A stretch of DNA of 64,000 nucleotides from Streptomyces omiyaensis (lineage in GTDB: Bacteria > Actinomycetota > Actinomycetes > Streptomycetales > Streptomycetaceae): assembly GCF_014650895.1 (NCBI RefSeq), contig NZ_BMVV01000008.1:62001-126000 (forward strand), given 5' to 3'. Position 1 is the stretch's first letter. Each line of letters starts with the position of its first letter. Below, piece by piece: positions 7,615 through 15,240 of this stretch. Both the position numbers and the translations under genes were made by a program. The notes under the pieces are model-generated. The model ran no database searches and was not told the origin of the DNA. It saw nothing but the letters and a program-made list of their open reading frames with translations.

Positions 7615-8930
7615 CCCCGCCCCGGCCGGCCAGGAAGCAGATCCACCTCGCCGCCCACTTCCCCGGCGTCAACTCCACCACCGTGTGGGCCGATCCGCGC
7701 TCCGGCTCGCAGATCGACTTCTCCTCCTTCGAGCACCTGGCGCGCACGGCCGAGCGCGGGCTCTTCGACTTCTTCTTCCTCGCCGAGGGGCTGCGGCTGC
7801 GCGAGCACGCCGGGCGCATCCACGACCTCGACGTCGTCGGCCGCCCCGAGTCGATCACCGTCCTGAACGCGCTCGCCGCCGTGACCGACCGGCTCGGCCT
7901 CGCCGCCACGGTCAGCGCCACCTTCAACGAGCCCTACGAGCTGGCCCGCAGGCTCGCCTCGCTGGACCACCTCAGCGGCGGCCGGGCCGCCTGGAACGTG
8001 GTCACCTCCTCGGACGCCTTCACCGGCGAGAACTTCCGGCGCGGCGGCTTCCTGGACCGGAACGACCGGTACACCCGGGCCGCCGAGTTCGTCGCCACCG
8101 CGCGCGAGCTGTGGGACTCCTGGCCCGAGGGCGGCGAGCGGCGCCGCTTCGCGCACCACGGGCAGCACTTCGCGATCGAGGGCGAGGTCACGGTGGAGCG
8201 GCCCCCGCAGGGGCATCCGGTCGTCATCCAGGCCGGGGACTCCGACGAGGGGCGGGAGTTCGCGGCCTCCGCCGCCGACGTGATCTTCTCCCGGCACTCC
8301 ACGCCGGAGGCCGGACGGGCCTTCCACGCCGACGTCAAGCGGCGGCTCGGCCGGTACGGGCGGCGACCGGAGGAGCTGAAGATCATGCCGGCCGTCACCT
8401 ACGTCCTCGGCGAGACCGAGGCGGAGGCCCGGGAGAAGGCCGCGCTGATCAGCCGGCAGCAGGTCTCCCCGCAGAACGCCCTGCTCGCCCTGGAGCAGGT
8501 CTGGGGCCGCGACCTGTCCTCCTACGACCCGGACGGGCCGCTGCCGGACGTCGACCCGGAGCCGGACTCGACGCTGGTGCAGGGCAGGGTGCGGGTCGCC
8601 GACCCGCTCGCGGTGGCGGCCCGCTGGCGGGCGCTGTCCGAGGCGAAGGGCCTGTCGATCCGGGAGACGGTCGTCGAGGCCACCGCCCGCCACTCCTTCG
8701 TCGGCACCCCGGCCTCGGTCGCCGCCGCACTGGAGGAGCACGTGGCGACCGACGCCGCCGACGGCTTCATCCTGGTCCCGCACCTCACCCCGGGCGGCCT
8801 GGACGACTTCGTCGACCTGGTCGTGCCGCTGCTCCAGGAGCGCGGCGTCTTCCGTACGGAGTACACGGGCACGACGCTCCGGTCGCACCTGGGGCTTCCG
8901 GCGCCGGTGTGGAAGGGTGGAACACCATGA
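7611..8930 (+). CDS. NtaA/DmoA family FMN-dependent monooxygenase (CmoJ/YtnJ-like)
   Basis: 439 residues, the expected length for this family (nitrilotriacetate, dimethyl-sulfide and S-succinocysteine monooxygenases). Typical stretches are HLAAHFPGVNSTTVWADPRSGSQIDF near the start, LSGGRAAWNVVTSS at about residue 120, FRRGGFLDRNDRYTRAAEF, and ERPPQGHPVVIQAGDSDEGREFAA. Start is GTG 7611, coupled to the previous stop. It needs reduced FMN from a separate reductase, which I do not see in the operon unless the FAD/NAD(P) protein supplies it. Next gene overlaps by ATGA. Confidence 0.9.
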   Translation: MTPPRPARKQIHLAAHFPGVNSTTVWADPRSGSQIDFSSFEHLARTAERGLFDFFFLAEGLRLREHAGRIHDLDVVGRPESITVLNALAAVTDRLGLAATVSATFNEPYELARRLASLDHLSGGRAAWNVVTSSDAFTGENFRRGGFLDRNDRYTRAAEFVATARELWDSWPEGGERRRFAHHGQHFAIEGEVTVERPPQGHPVVIQAGDSDEGREFAASAADVIFSRHSTPEAGRAFHADVKRRLGRYGRRPEELKIMPAVTYVLGETEAEAREKAALISRQQVSPQNALLALEQVWGRDLSSYDPDGPLPDVDPEPDSTLVQGRVRVADPLAVAARWRALSEAKGLSIRETVVEATARHSFVGTPASVAAALEEHVATDAADGFILVPHLTPGGLDDFVDLVVPLLQERGVFRTEYTGTTLRSHLGLPAPVWKGGTP

Positions 8931-9739
8931 GCGACACCACGAGCAGCACCGAGACCACCGACGCCGCCGGGGAGTGGCAGCACTGGCACGAGCAGCGCGA
9001 GGCGGCGGTGGCCTCCTCGTACGGCCCGCTCTCCCTCACCGGCACCCACTGGCTCGCGGACCACCCCGGAGGGCGGCTGCCGGGCCTGCCGGGGGAGTGG
9101 CGGGAGGACGGCGACGAGCTGGTCCTGACGGCGGACGCCGGGGACGGCCTCACCGTCGACGGCAAGCCCTTCGCCGGGACCGTCCGGCTCGGCGCCGACC
9201 ACGCGCCGATCCACGAGTCCCGGGTCGAGGCCGCGGGCCGCAGGCTCGTGGTGCTGCGGCGCGAGGGACTGTGGGCGGTGCGGGACTTCGACCCCGGCTC
9301 GGCGGCGCGGCGGGCCTTCCGGTCCATCGAGGCCACCCCGTACGACCCGCGCTGGGTGGTGCCGGGGGTCTACCGGCCGTACGGGGAGGAGCGCAGCGTC
9401 CGGGTGGAGAACGCGGACGGCAAGGAGCGCGGGCTCGGCCTCTCCGGCCGGCTCGTCTTCGAGCTCGACGGGCAGGTGCACACCCTCCAGGTGGCGGTGG
9501 AGGCGGACGGCACGCTGTGGGCGGTCTTCGCGGACGCCACCAGCGGCGGCTCCACCTTCCGCTTCCGCTTCCTGCGCCCGGCGGCGCCGGCGGAGGACGG
9601 CTCGGTGACGGTGGACCTCAACCGCGCGCTGCTCCCGCCGTGCGCCTTCGTGGACCACTTCATCTGCCCCTTCCCGCCGCCCGGGAACACCCTGGACCTC
9701 GCCGTGGAGGCGGGGGAGCGGCGGGTGCTGACCGCGTGA
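8927..9739 (+). CDS. DUF1684 domain protein
   Basis: 270 residues. The pattern EWQHWHEQREAAVASSYGPLSLTGTHWL at the N-terminus and the C-terminal DLNRALLPPCAFVDHFICPFPPPGNTLDLAVEAGER are hallmarks of the DUF1684 family, whose C-terminal block has conserved Cys and His residues. No signal peptide is present. The function is unknown; it is the last gene of the operon and overlaps the monooxygenase by ATGA, so it is probably produced with the catabolic enzymes. Its stop codon lies in a 15-base tandem repeat, in which the in-frame TGA recurs every five codons. Confidence 0.85.
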   Translation: MSDTTSSTETTDAAGEWQHWHEQREAAVASSYGPLSLTGTHWLADHPGGRLPGLPGEWREDGDELVLTADAGDGLTVDGKPFAGTVRLGADHAPIHESRVEAAGRRLVVLRREGLWAVRDFDPGSAARRAFRSIEATPYDPRWVVPGVYRPYGEERSVRVENADGKERGLGLSGRLVFELDGQVHTLQVAVEADGTLWAVFADATSGGSTFRFRFLRPAAPAEDGSVTVDLNRALLPPCAFVDHFICPFPPPGNTLDLAVEAGERRVLTA

Positions 9740-9792
9740 CGTGTGACCGCGTGACGTGTGACCGCGTGACGTGTGACCGCGTGACGTGTGAC
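9736..9792. repeat. 15-bp tandem repeat over the DUF1684 stop codon
   Basis: GTGACGTGTGACCGC is repeated perfectly at 9736-9750, 9751-9765 and 9766-9780, with 12 bases of a fourth copy. The repeat begins over the stop codon, and because 15 is a multiple of three the same TGA recurs in frame. Confidence 0.95.
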
Positions 9793-9872
9793 GACGTGTG
9801 TCCGGGTGTCCGCGTGGCTGAGTGACCGCGCCGCTGGGCCGTCCGGCCGATGGCCTTCGCGGCGCGAAGGAC

Positions 9873-9903
9873 GGGTGCCCCGGCCGGTGCGGCCGGGGCA
9901 CCC
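9873..9903 (+). terminator. Hairpin terminator after the organosulfur operon
   Basis: A 13-base perfect stem starting GGGTGCCCCGGCC (9873-9885) closes over a 5-base loop with its complement at 9891-9903. There is no T-run, as is usual in Streptomyces. It ends the rightward operon and lies upstream of the protease gene. Confidence 0.75.
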
Positions 9904-10061
9904 GCGTGTGCCGCGGTCCGTGCGGCGGTCTTGTGTCCGGGGCGCGGAGACGGCACCATCACGGACGGTGCATGTCAGGGACACGTCACCTGATGGGCGC
10001 CTCACGGGCCTCTCACCCCCCGGGCCCCCTCCGCTTTTCCCAGAAGGAAGTGAGGAGCGCA

Positions 10062-10916
10062 GTGAGGATCAAGCGCACCCGTTCGCTCGCCGTCGCCGCC
10101 GGACTCGCGGCCGTCACCGCCCTCGGGCTCCCCGGGGCCCAGGCCGCCCCGGACCCCGGGCCGGCCCCCGCCGCCCAGCTGGCCCGCGCCGAGTCCGCGG
10201 TCGACGCCGCGGGGGTCGGCGGCATCGCCTGGTACGTGGACGGGGCCGCGGGCCGGATCGTCGTCACCGCCGACTCGACCGTCACCGACGCGGGGCTCGC
10301 GAAGATCAGGGCGGCGGCGGGCGCCGACGCCGGAGCCCTGCGCGTCCAGCGCGACGCCGGGGTCTTCAGGCCCCTGCTCGGCGCCGGCGACGCCATCCAC
10401 GGCGACGGCTACCGCTGTTCGCTCGGCTTCAACGTGCGCAGCGGCGGCACGTACTACCTCCTCACCGCCGGCCACTGCGGCAACGTCGTGGACACCTGGT
10501 ACGCCAACTCCGCCCAGTCCACCCTGATCGGCGCCACCGTCGGCTCCAGCTTCCCGGGCAACGACTACGCCCTGGTCCGCTACGACAACACCTCGCTCGC
10601 CCATCCGGGCGGCTTCACCGCCGCGAACGCCTACGTCGGTGAGCCGGTCAAGCGGTCCGGTTCCACCACCGGCACCCGTGGCGGCACCGTCACCGGCCTG
10701 AACGCCACCGTGCGCTACTCCGGAGGCGGCACGGTCCGGGGCATGATCCAGACGAACGTCTGCGCGGAGCCCGGCGACTCGGGCGGTGCGCTGTACGACG
10801 GCACCAAGGCGCTCGGCCTCACCTCCGGCGGCAGCGGCAACTGCTCCACCGGCGGCACCACCTTCTACCAGCCGGTGCCGGAAGCCCTGTCGAAGTACGG
10901 GGTCAGCCTCTACTGA
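10062..10916 (+). CDS. Secreted S1 family serine protease (streptogrisin-like, with propeptide)
   Basis: 284 residues from GTG 10062, which has GTGAGGAG upstream. A signal peptide ([27 protein letters not shown]) is followed by a propeptide of about 80 residues with an alpha-lytic-protease prodomain look. The mature enzyme carries all three catalytic residues: His in LTAGHCG, Asp in NDYALV and Ser in CAEPGDSGG. Cysteines in YRCSLGF, AGHCG, VCAEPG and GNCST would form two disulfides. It is an extracellular chymotrypsin-like protease that matures by removing its own propeptide. It stands alone, between two hairpins that are mirror copies of each other. Confidence 0.93.
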   Translation: MRIKRTRSLAVAAGLAAVTALGLPGAQAAPDPGPAPAAQLARAESAVDAAGVGGIAWYVDGAAGRIVVTADSTVTDAGLAKIRAAAGADAGALRVQRDAGVFRPLLGAGDAIHGDGYRCSLGFNVRSGGTYYLLTAGHCGNVVDTWYANSAQSTLIGATVGSSFPGNDYALVRYDNTSLAHPGGFTAANAYVGEPVKRSGSTTGTRGGTVTGLNATVRYSGGGTVRGMIQTNVCAEPGDSGGALYDGTKALGLTSGGSGNCSTGGTTFYQPVPEALSKYGVSLY

Positions 10917-10924
10917 CCCGCACG

Positions 10925-10959
10925 GGGGGTGCCCCGGCCGCACCGGCCGGGGCACCCCC
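10925..10959 (+). terminator. Hairpin terminator after the protease gene
   Basis: A 15-base perfect stem (10925-10939 with 10945-10959) and a 5-base loop GCACC. Its inner 11 base pairs are the same as in the hairpin at 9873-9903, and the loop is the reverse complement of that one (GGTGC), so the two hairpins are inverted copies flanking the protease gene. Confidence 0.8.
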
Positions 10960-10970
10960 TTCCAAGGTCT

Positions 10971-10986
10971 TGTGAATGAATTCACA
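10971..10986. promoter_or_regulatory. Rex operator (ROP) upstream of adhE
   Basis: TGTGAATGAATTCACA is a 16-base palindrome with half-site TGTGAA and a 4-base centre, matching the known operator of the NADH/NAD+-sensing repressor Rex in Streptomyces coelicolor (TGTGAA-N4-TTCACA). It lies 110 bases before the adhE start and 11 bases after the previous terminator, where the adhE promoter must be. The site predicts induction of adhE when NADH builds up under oxygen limitation. Confidence 0.88.
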
Positions 10987-11095
10987 AAAGGACTTCCGGC
11001 CCCGCCACCAGGGTCTTTCCGCGCTCCTTCCCGCAGGTCGCCGGGTGTCGAATGGAGGTGACGGAGAAATCAGGGACCTGTGAAGGAGGCCCGTC

Positions 11096-13690
11096 ATGAC
11101 GGCCGAGGAGAGGGTGGAAGGACTCGTCGGGCGGGCGCTCGGGGCGCTCGCGGAGTTCGAGTCCCTCGACCAGGAACAGGTCGACCACATCGTCCGGAAG
11201 GCCTCGCTCGCCGCGCTGGCCGCCCACGGCGAACTGGCCCGCCTCGCCGTCGAGGAGACCGGCCGCGGCCTCTTCGAGGACAAGGCCGTCAAGAACCTCT
11301 TCGCCTGCGAGCACGTCACGAACTCGATGGCCGGGCTCAAGACCGTCGGCGTCGTCTCCCGCGACGAGCTGAACGGCATCACCGAGATCGCCGAGCCCGT
11401 CGGCGTCGTCTGCGCGATGACCCCGGTCACCAACCCCACCTCGACCACCGTCTTCAAGGCGCTGATCGCCCTCAAGACCCGCAACCCGATCGTCTTCGCC
11501 TTCCACCCCTCCGCCCAGCGCTGCTCGGCCGAGGCCGCCCGGATCGTCCGCGACGCCGCCGTCGCCGCCGGCGCGCCCGCCGGCTGCGTCCAGTGGATCG
11601 AGGAGCCCTCCATGGAGGCCACCGGCCTCCTCATGCGCCACGACGGCGTCTCCACCATCCTCGCCACCGGCGGCAACGCCATGGTCGAGGCCGCCTACTC
11701 GTGCGGCAAGCCCGCCCTCGGCGTCGGCGCCGGGAACGTCCCCGCCTACGTCGCCAAGGACGCCAGGCTCCAGCGGGCGATCCACGACATCGTCCTCTCC
11801 AAGGCCTTCGACCACGGCATGATCTGCGCCTCCGAGCAGGCCGTCGTCCTCGACGCCGAGGTGTACGAGGAGGGCCTCGCCGAGTTCGAGCGGCTCGGCG
11901 CCCACGTCGTCACCGCCGCCGAGAAGACCAAGCTGGAGGAGTACCTCTTCGGCGTCACGGCCTTCGGCACCAACTGCGGCGGGGCCAAGCTGAACGCGGC
12001 CGTCGTCGGCAGGTCCCCCGCGTGGATCGCCGAACAGGCCGGCTTCGAGGTCCCCGACGGAACCTCGATCCTGCTCGCCGAGTGCGCCGAGGTCGGCGAG
12101 AACGAACCCCTCACCCGCGAGAAGCTCTCCCCGGTCCTCGCCGCCCTGCGCGCCGACGACACCGAGCACGGCCTCGCGCTCTCCGCCGCCATGGTCGAGT
12201 TCCACGGCCTCGGGCACAGCGCCGCGATCCACACCGAGGACGAGGCCCTCGCCGAGGAGTTCGGCCGGCGGGTCAAGGCGGTCCGGGTCATCGTCAACGC
12301 CCCCTCAACCTTCGGCGGCATCGGCGACGTCTACAACGCCTTCCTCCCCTCGCTCACCCTGGGCTGCGGCTCCTACGGGCACAACTCCGTCTCGAACAAC
12401 GTCACCGCGGTGAACCTGCTCAACATCAAGCGGATCGGACGGCGCAACACCAACATGCAGTGGTACAAGATCCCGCCGAAGATCTACTTCGAGCGCAACG
12501 CGATCCGCTACCTCGGCGAGATGGAGGACGTGCACCGGGTCACGATCGTCACCGACCGGACCATGGGCGAGATCGGCTTCGTCCGGAAGGTGACCGACAT
12601 CCTGAACGGGCGCCCCGAGCCGGTCGAGATCCAGATCGTCGACGACGTCGAGCCCAACCCCGAACTCGCCACCGTCCGGGCCGGTGCCGCCGCCATGCGC
12701 GCCTTCCGGCCGGACACCGTCGTCGCCCTCGGAGGCGGCTCCCCGATGGACGCGGCGAAGATCATGTGGCTGATGTACGAGCGGCCCGAGGTCGAGTTCG
12801 CGGACACCAAGGAGAAGTTCTTCGACATCCGCAAGCGCGCCTACCGCTTCCCGAAGCTCGGCGAGAAGGCGAAGCTGGTCGCGATCCCGACCACCTCCGG
12901 CACCGGCAGCGAGGTCACCCCCTTCGCCGTCATCTCCGACCCGGAGGCCGCCCGGAAGTATCCGCTCGCCGACTACGCCCTCACCCCGGACGTGGCCATC
13001 GTCGACCCGGTCCTCCCGCTGAACCTCCCGCCGAAGGTCACCGCCGACTCCGGCTTCGACGCCCTGACCCACGCCACCGAGGCGTACGTCTCGGCCTACG
13101 CCAACGACTTCACCGACGGGCAGTGCCTCCAGGCCATCCGGCTGATCTTCGAGAACCTGGAGACCTGCGTGAAGGAGGGAGCGAAGGCGCCCGAGGCCCG
13201 CGAGAGGATGCACAACGCGTCCACCATCGCCGGCATGGCCTTCGCCAACGCCTTCCTCGGCCTGGTCCACGCCATGGCCCACACCCTCGGCAACACCTTC
13301 CACGTCGCCCACGGGCGCACCAACGCGCTGCTCCTGCCGCACGTGATCCGGCACAACGGCACCGTCACCCACAAGGCCGTGCCGTGGCCGAAGGCCGAGG
13401 TCTACCGGGCGCCCGAGCGCTACCAGGAGATCGCCCGGACGCTCGGCCTGCCGGCCGCGACCCCGGAGGAGGGCGTGGAGTCCTACGCCCGGGCCGTCGA
13501 GGAGCTCCGCGAGCGGTGCGGCATCCCGGCCGGCTTCCGGGCCGAGGGCGTCGACGAGGCGGCCTTCATGGAGGCCCTGCCGCAGCAGGCGATGAACGCC
13601 TACGCCGACCAGTGCGCCCCGGCCAACCCGCGGATGCCGATGATCGAGGAGATGAAGGAGCTGATGGTCCGGGCGTACTACGGGAAGTAG
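11096..13690 (+). CDS. adhE: Bifunctional acetaldehyde-CoA/alcohol dehydrogenase AdhE
   Basis: 864 residues, the normal full length. The N-terminal half is a CoA-dependent aldehyde dehydrogenase with the catalytic Cys in GMICASEQAV (about residue 243) and the cofactor-binding PVGVVCAMTPVTNPTSTT. After a linker with GIGDVYNAFLPSLTLGCGSYGHNS, the C-terminal half is an iron-dependent alcohol dehydrogenase with GGGSPMDAAK for NAD and metal ligands in DALTHATEAYV and VHAMAHTLGNTFHVAHG. It reduces acetyl-CoA to ethanol by way of acetaldehyde and regenerates NAD+. The ATG has a perfect AAGGAGG site. A Rex operator upstream agrees with a fermentative or oxygen-limited role in an aerobic organism. Confidence 0.96.
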   Translation: MTAEERVEGLVGRALGALAEFESLDQEQVDHIVRKASLAALAAHGELARLAVEETGRGLFEDKAVKNLFACEHVTNSMAGLKTVGVVSRDELNGITEIAEPVGVVCAMTPVTNPTSTTVFKALIALKTRNPIVFAFHPSAQRCSAEAARIVRDAAVAAGAPAGCVQWIEEPSMEATGLLMRHDGVSTILATGGNAMVEAAYSCGKPALGVGAGNVPAYVAKDARLQRAIHDIVLSKAFDHGMICASEQAVVLDAEVYEEGLAEFERLGAHVVTAAEKTKLEEYLFGVTAFGTNCGGAKLNAAVVGRSPAWIAEQAGFEVPDGTSILLAECAEVGENEPLTREKLSPVLAALRADDTEHGLALSAAMVEFHGLGHSAAIHTEDEALAEEFGRRVKAVRVIVNAPSTFGGIGDVYNAFLPSLTLGCGSYGHNSVSNNVTAVNLLNIKRIGRRNTNMQWYKIPPKIYFERNAIRYLGEMEDVHRVTIVTDRTMGEIGFVRKVTDILNGRPEPVEIQIVDDVEPNPELATVRAGAAAMRAFRPDTVVALGGGSPMDAAKIMWLMYERPEVEFADTKEKFFDIRKRAYRFPKLGEKAKLVAIPTTSGTGSEVTPFAVISDPEAARKYPLADYALTPDVAIVDPVLPLNLPPKVTADSGFDALTHATEAYVSAYANDFTDGQCLQAIRLIFENLETCVKEGAKAPEARERMHNASTIAGMAFANAFLGLVHAMAHTLGNTFHVAHGRTNALLLPHVIRHNGTVTHKAVPWPKAEVYRAPERYQEIARTLGLPAATPEEGVESYARAVEELRERCGIPAGFRAEGVDEAAFMEALPQQAMNAYADQCAPANPRMPMIEEMKELMVRAYYGK

Positions 13691-13711
13691 CCCCGGCCAC
13701 GGGAAGCGGCC

Positions 13712-13763
13712 CCGGACGTACGAGGAGGCCCCCGCGGCGGCGGGGGTCTCCTCGTACGTCCGG
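13712..13763. terminator. Long bidirectional hairpin terminator
   Basis: A 24-base stem (13712-13735 with 13740-13763, one G-T wobble) and a 4-base loop lie between the convergent adhE and DUF3533-like genes. Its length and symmetry fit termination in both directions. Confidence 0.85.
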
Positions 13764-13769
13764 CCGGGG

Positions 13770-14807
13770 TCAGGCGCGGGGCTCGCCCACCTCCGCGGCG
13801 ATCGGCTCGCCCTCCGGCTTCCGCTTCATCGAGGACAGCACCAGCGTGACCGCGCTGCCGACCACCGCCCAGGCGGAGAGCACCAGCATCGAGGAGGTCA
13901 TGTCGTTGCCCTTGAAGTACGCGATCGAGCGCGCCGCCCAGGTGCCCGCGCCCGGCGGCAGGGCCGGTCCGATCGCCTTCCAGAACGGCGGCAGCATCGG
14001 AGCGGGGAAGGCGCCGCCGGCGCTCGGGTTGCCCAGGACCACCACGAGCAGGATCGCCAGGCCGATGCCGACGATCCCGAAGACCGACTGGAGCGCGAGG
14101 GTGGCCGCGCCGACCGCGAAGACGACCAGGGCGCCGAGGCCCCACAGGGCGGCGACGGAGCCGGGCAGGGCGCCCAGGATCGGGCCGACGATGACCGCGC
14201 CGCCGAGGCCGCCGAGGACCGAGTAGACGGCGAGGACGCCGAGCCGGATGATCGCCCGCTCGCGGTTGGCCGGCCGGGAGCCGGCACTGATGGCGAGGAT
14301 CGCGGCGCAGATGTAGCCGCCGACGCACCAGCCGACCACCAGGTAGAAGGCGGAGAGCCCGTCGAAGTCCTGCGGCGAGGCGGGGGCCACGTCGACCGTC
14401 CGCACCTCCCGCTGCCGGGCCGCCTCGACCTGGGTGAAGATCTTCTCCAGGGCGGAGGAGAGGACGGTGCCGCCGCCGGAGGCGACGAGCAGGGTGTCGG
14501 TGCGGCCCGCCGGGTTCACGATCAGGGCCCCGTCGATCTCCCGGTTCATGATCCTGTCGCGGGCCTCGTCCGCGTCGGCGACCGTCCGCGGGTCGAGCGG
14601 GTCGCCGGGCAGCTCCTCCAGCTCGCCCACGAGGGCGGTGGCCACCCGCTCGGGCGCGACCACGCCGAAGGGCACGTCCGACGGCTTCGGGTTGTGCAGG
14701 GCCCCGACGTACGAGGTGATGAAGAGGAGCTGGAGGGCGAAGACCCCGACGACGAGCAGGGCGGCTCGGGGGGTGACGGCGCTTTTCAGTTCGTCGACGA
14801 GACTCAT
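13770..14807 (-). CDS. ABC-2/YhgE-Pip-like membrane protein (DUF3533 type)
   Basis: 345 residues. One N-terminal helix (AALLVVGVFALQLLFITSYVGAL) is followed by an extracytoplasmic domain of about 130 residues (PFGVVAPERVATALVGELEELPGD to VEAARQREVRTV) and then about five C-terminal helices. This is the architecture of the YhgE/Pip and ABC-2 permease group, without any ATPase nearby. The start MSLVDELKSAVTPRAAL at 14807 is chosen because it directly precedes the first helix. Function unknown; such proteins are linked to export or phage reception in other bacteria. Transcribed towards adhE and separated from it by the long hairpin. Confidence 0.75.
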   Translation of the reverse strand: MSLVDELKSAVTPRAALLVVGVFALQLLFITSYVGALHNPKPSDVPFGVVAPERVATALVGELEELPGDPLDPRTVADADEARDRIMNREIDGALIVNPAGRTDTLLVASGGGTVLSSALEKIFTQVEAARQREVRTVDVAPASPQDFDGLSAFYLVVGWCVGGYICAAILAISAGSRPANRERAIIRLGVLAVYSVLGGLGGAVIVGPILGALPGSVAALWGLGALVVFAVGAATLALQSVFGIVGIGLAILLVVVLGNPSAGGAFPAPMLPPFWKAIGPALPPGAGTWAARSIAYFKGNDMTSSMLVLSAWAVVGSAVTLVLSSMKRKPEGEPIAAEVGEPRA

Positions 14808-14910
14808 GCCCCCCAGGCTCCGGGGGAGGCGGTGTCCCCGCAGGCGGGGAGGGGCCGAACGGCTGACGGGAGCGGGGCCGCACCCGTCGCCGATTCGGAT
14901 CCGACCGGGG

Positions 14911-15060
14911 CCCGCCCCGCACGCGACGGCCCCGGCTCTCGGCGGCCCGCACGCGACGGATCCGGGACCCGGCGCCCCGTACGCGACGGATTCGTCTCTC
15001 GGCGGCCCGTACGCGACGGATCCGGGATCCGGCGGCCCGCACGTGACGGACCCCGACTCC
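14911..15060. repeat. Five-unit 30-bp tandem repeat between divergent genes
   Basis: Five consecutive 30-base units start at 14911, 14941, 14971, 15001 and 15031, each built on GGCGGCCCGYACGCGACGGA with a variable 10-base tail. There are no spacers, so it is not a CRISPR array. It lies in the 433-base gap (14808-15240) upstream of both the membrane-protein gene and the lipase gene. The rest of the gap holds GC-rich DNA and, at 15120-15160, the lipase upstream region with two CGTAACTT copies. Confidence 0.93.
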
Positions 15061-15240
15061 CTGCTGACCCGAACGCCCGCCGTCTGAACCGGCGCTGACG
15101 ACACGCCAGTTTTTACCGCCACGTAACTTCCCAGCCGGTAACACCCGTGCGTAACTTGGCGGGAGAGCATCCCCACTTGTGGTCCGGACCGCAGGGCACA
15201 GCACCCCCACCATCCCCTTGAGCCGCAAGGAGATCGCCCG

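Noticed and set aside
14911..15060. Possible CRISPR array
   Set aside because: Units follow each other without unique spacers and no cas genes are nearby.
14434..15087. Plus-strand open frame containing a decapeptide repeat GGPYATDPGS
   Set aside because: It is antisense to the membrane-protein gene for most of its length; the repeat is explained by a 30-bp intergenic array whose period is a multiple of three.
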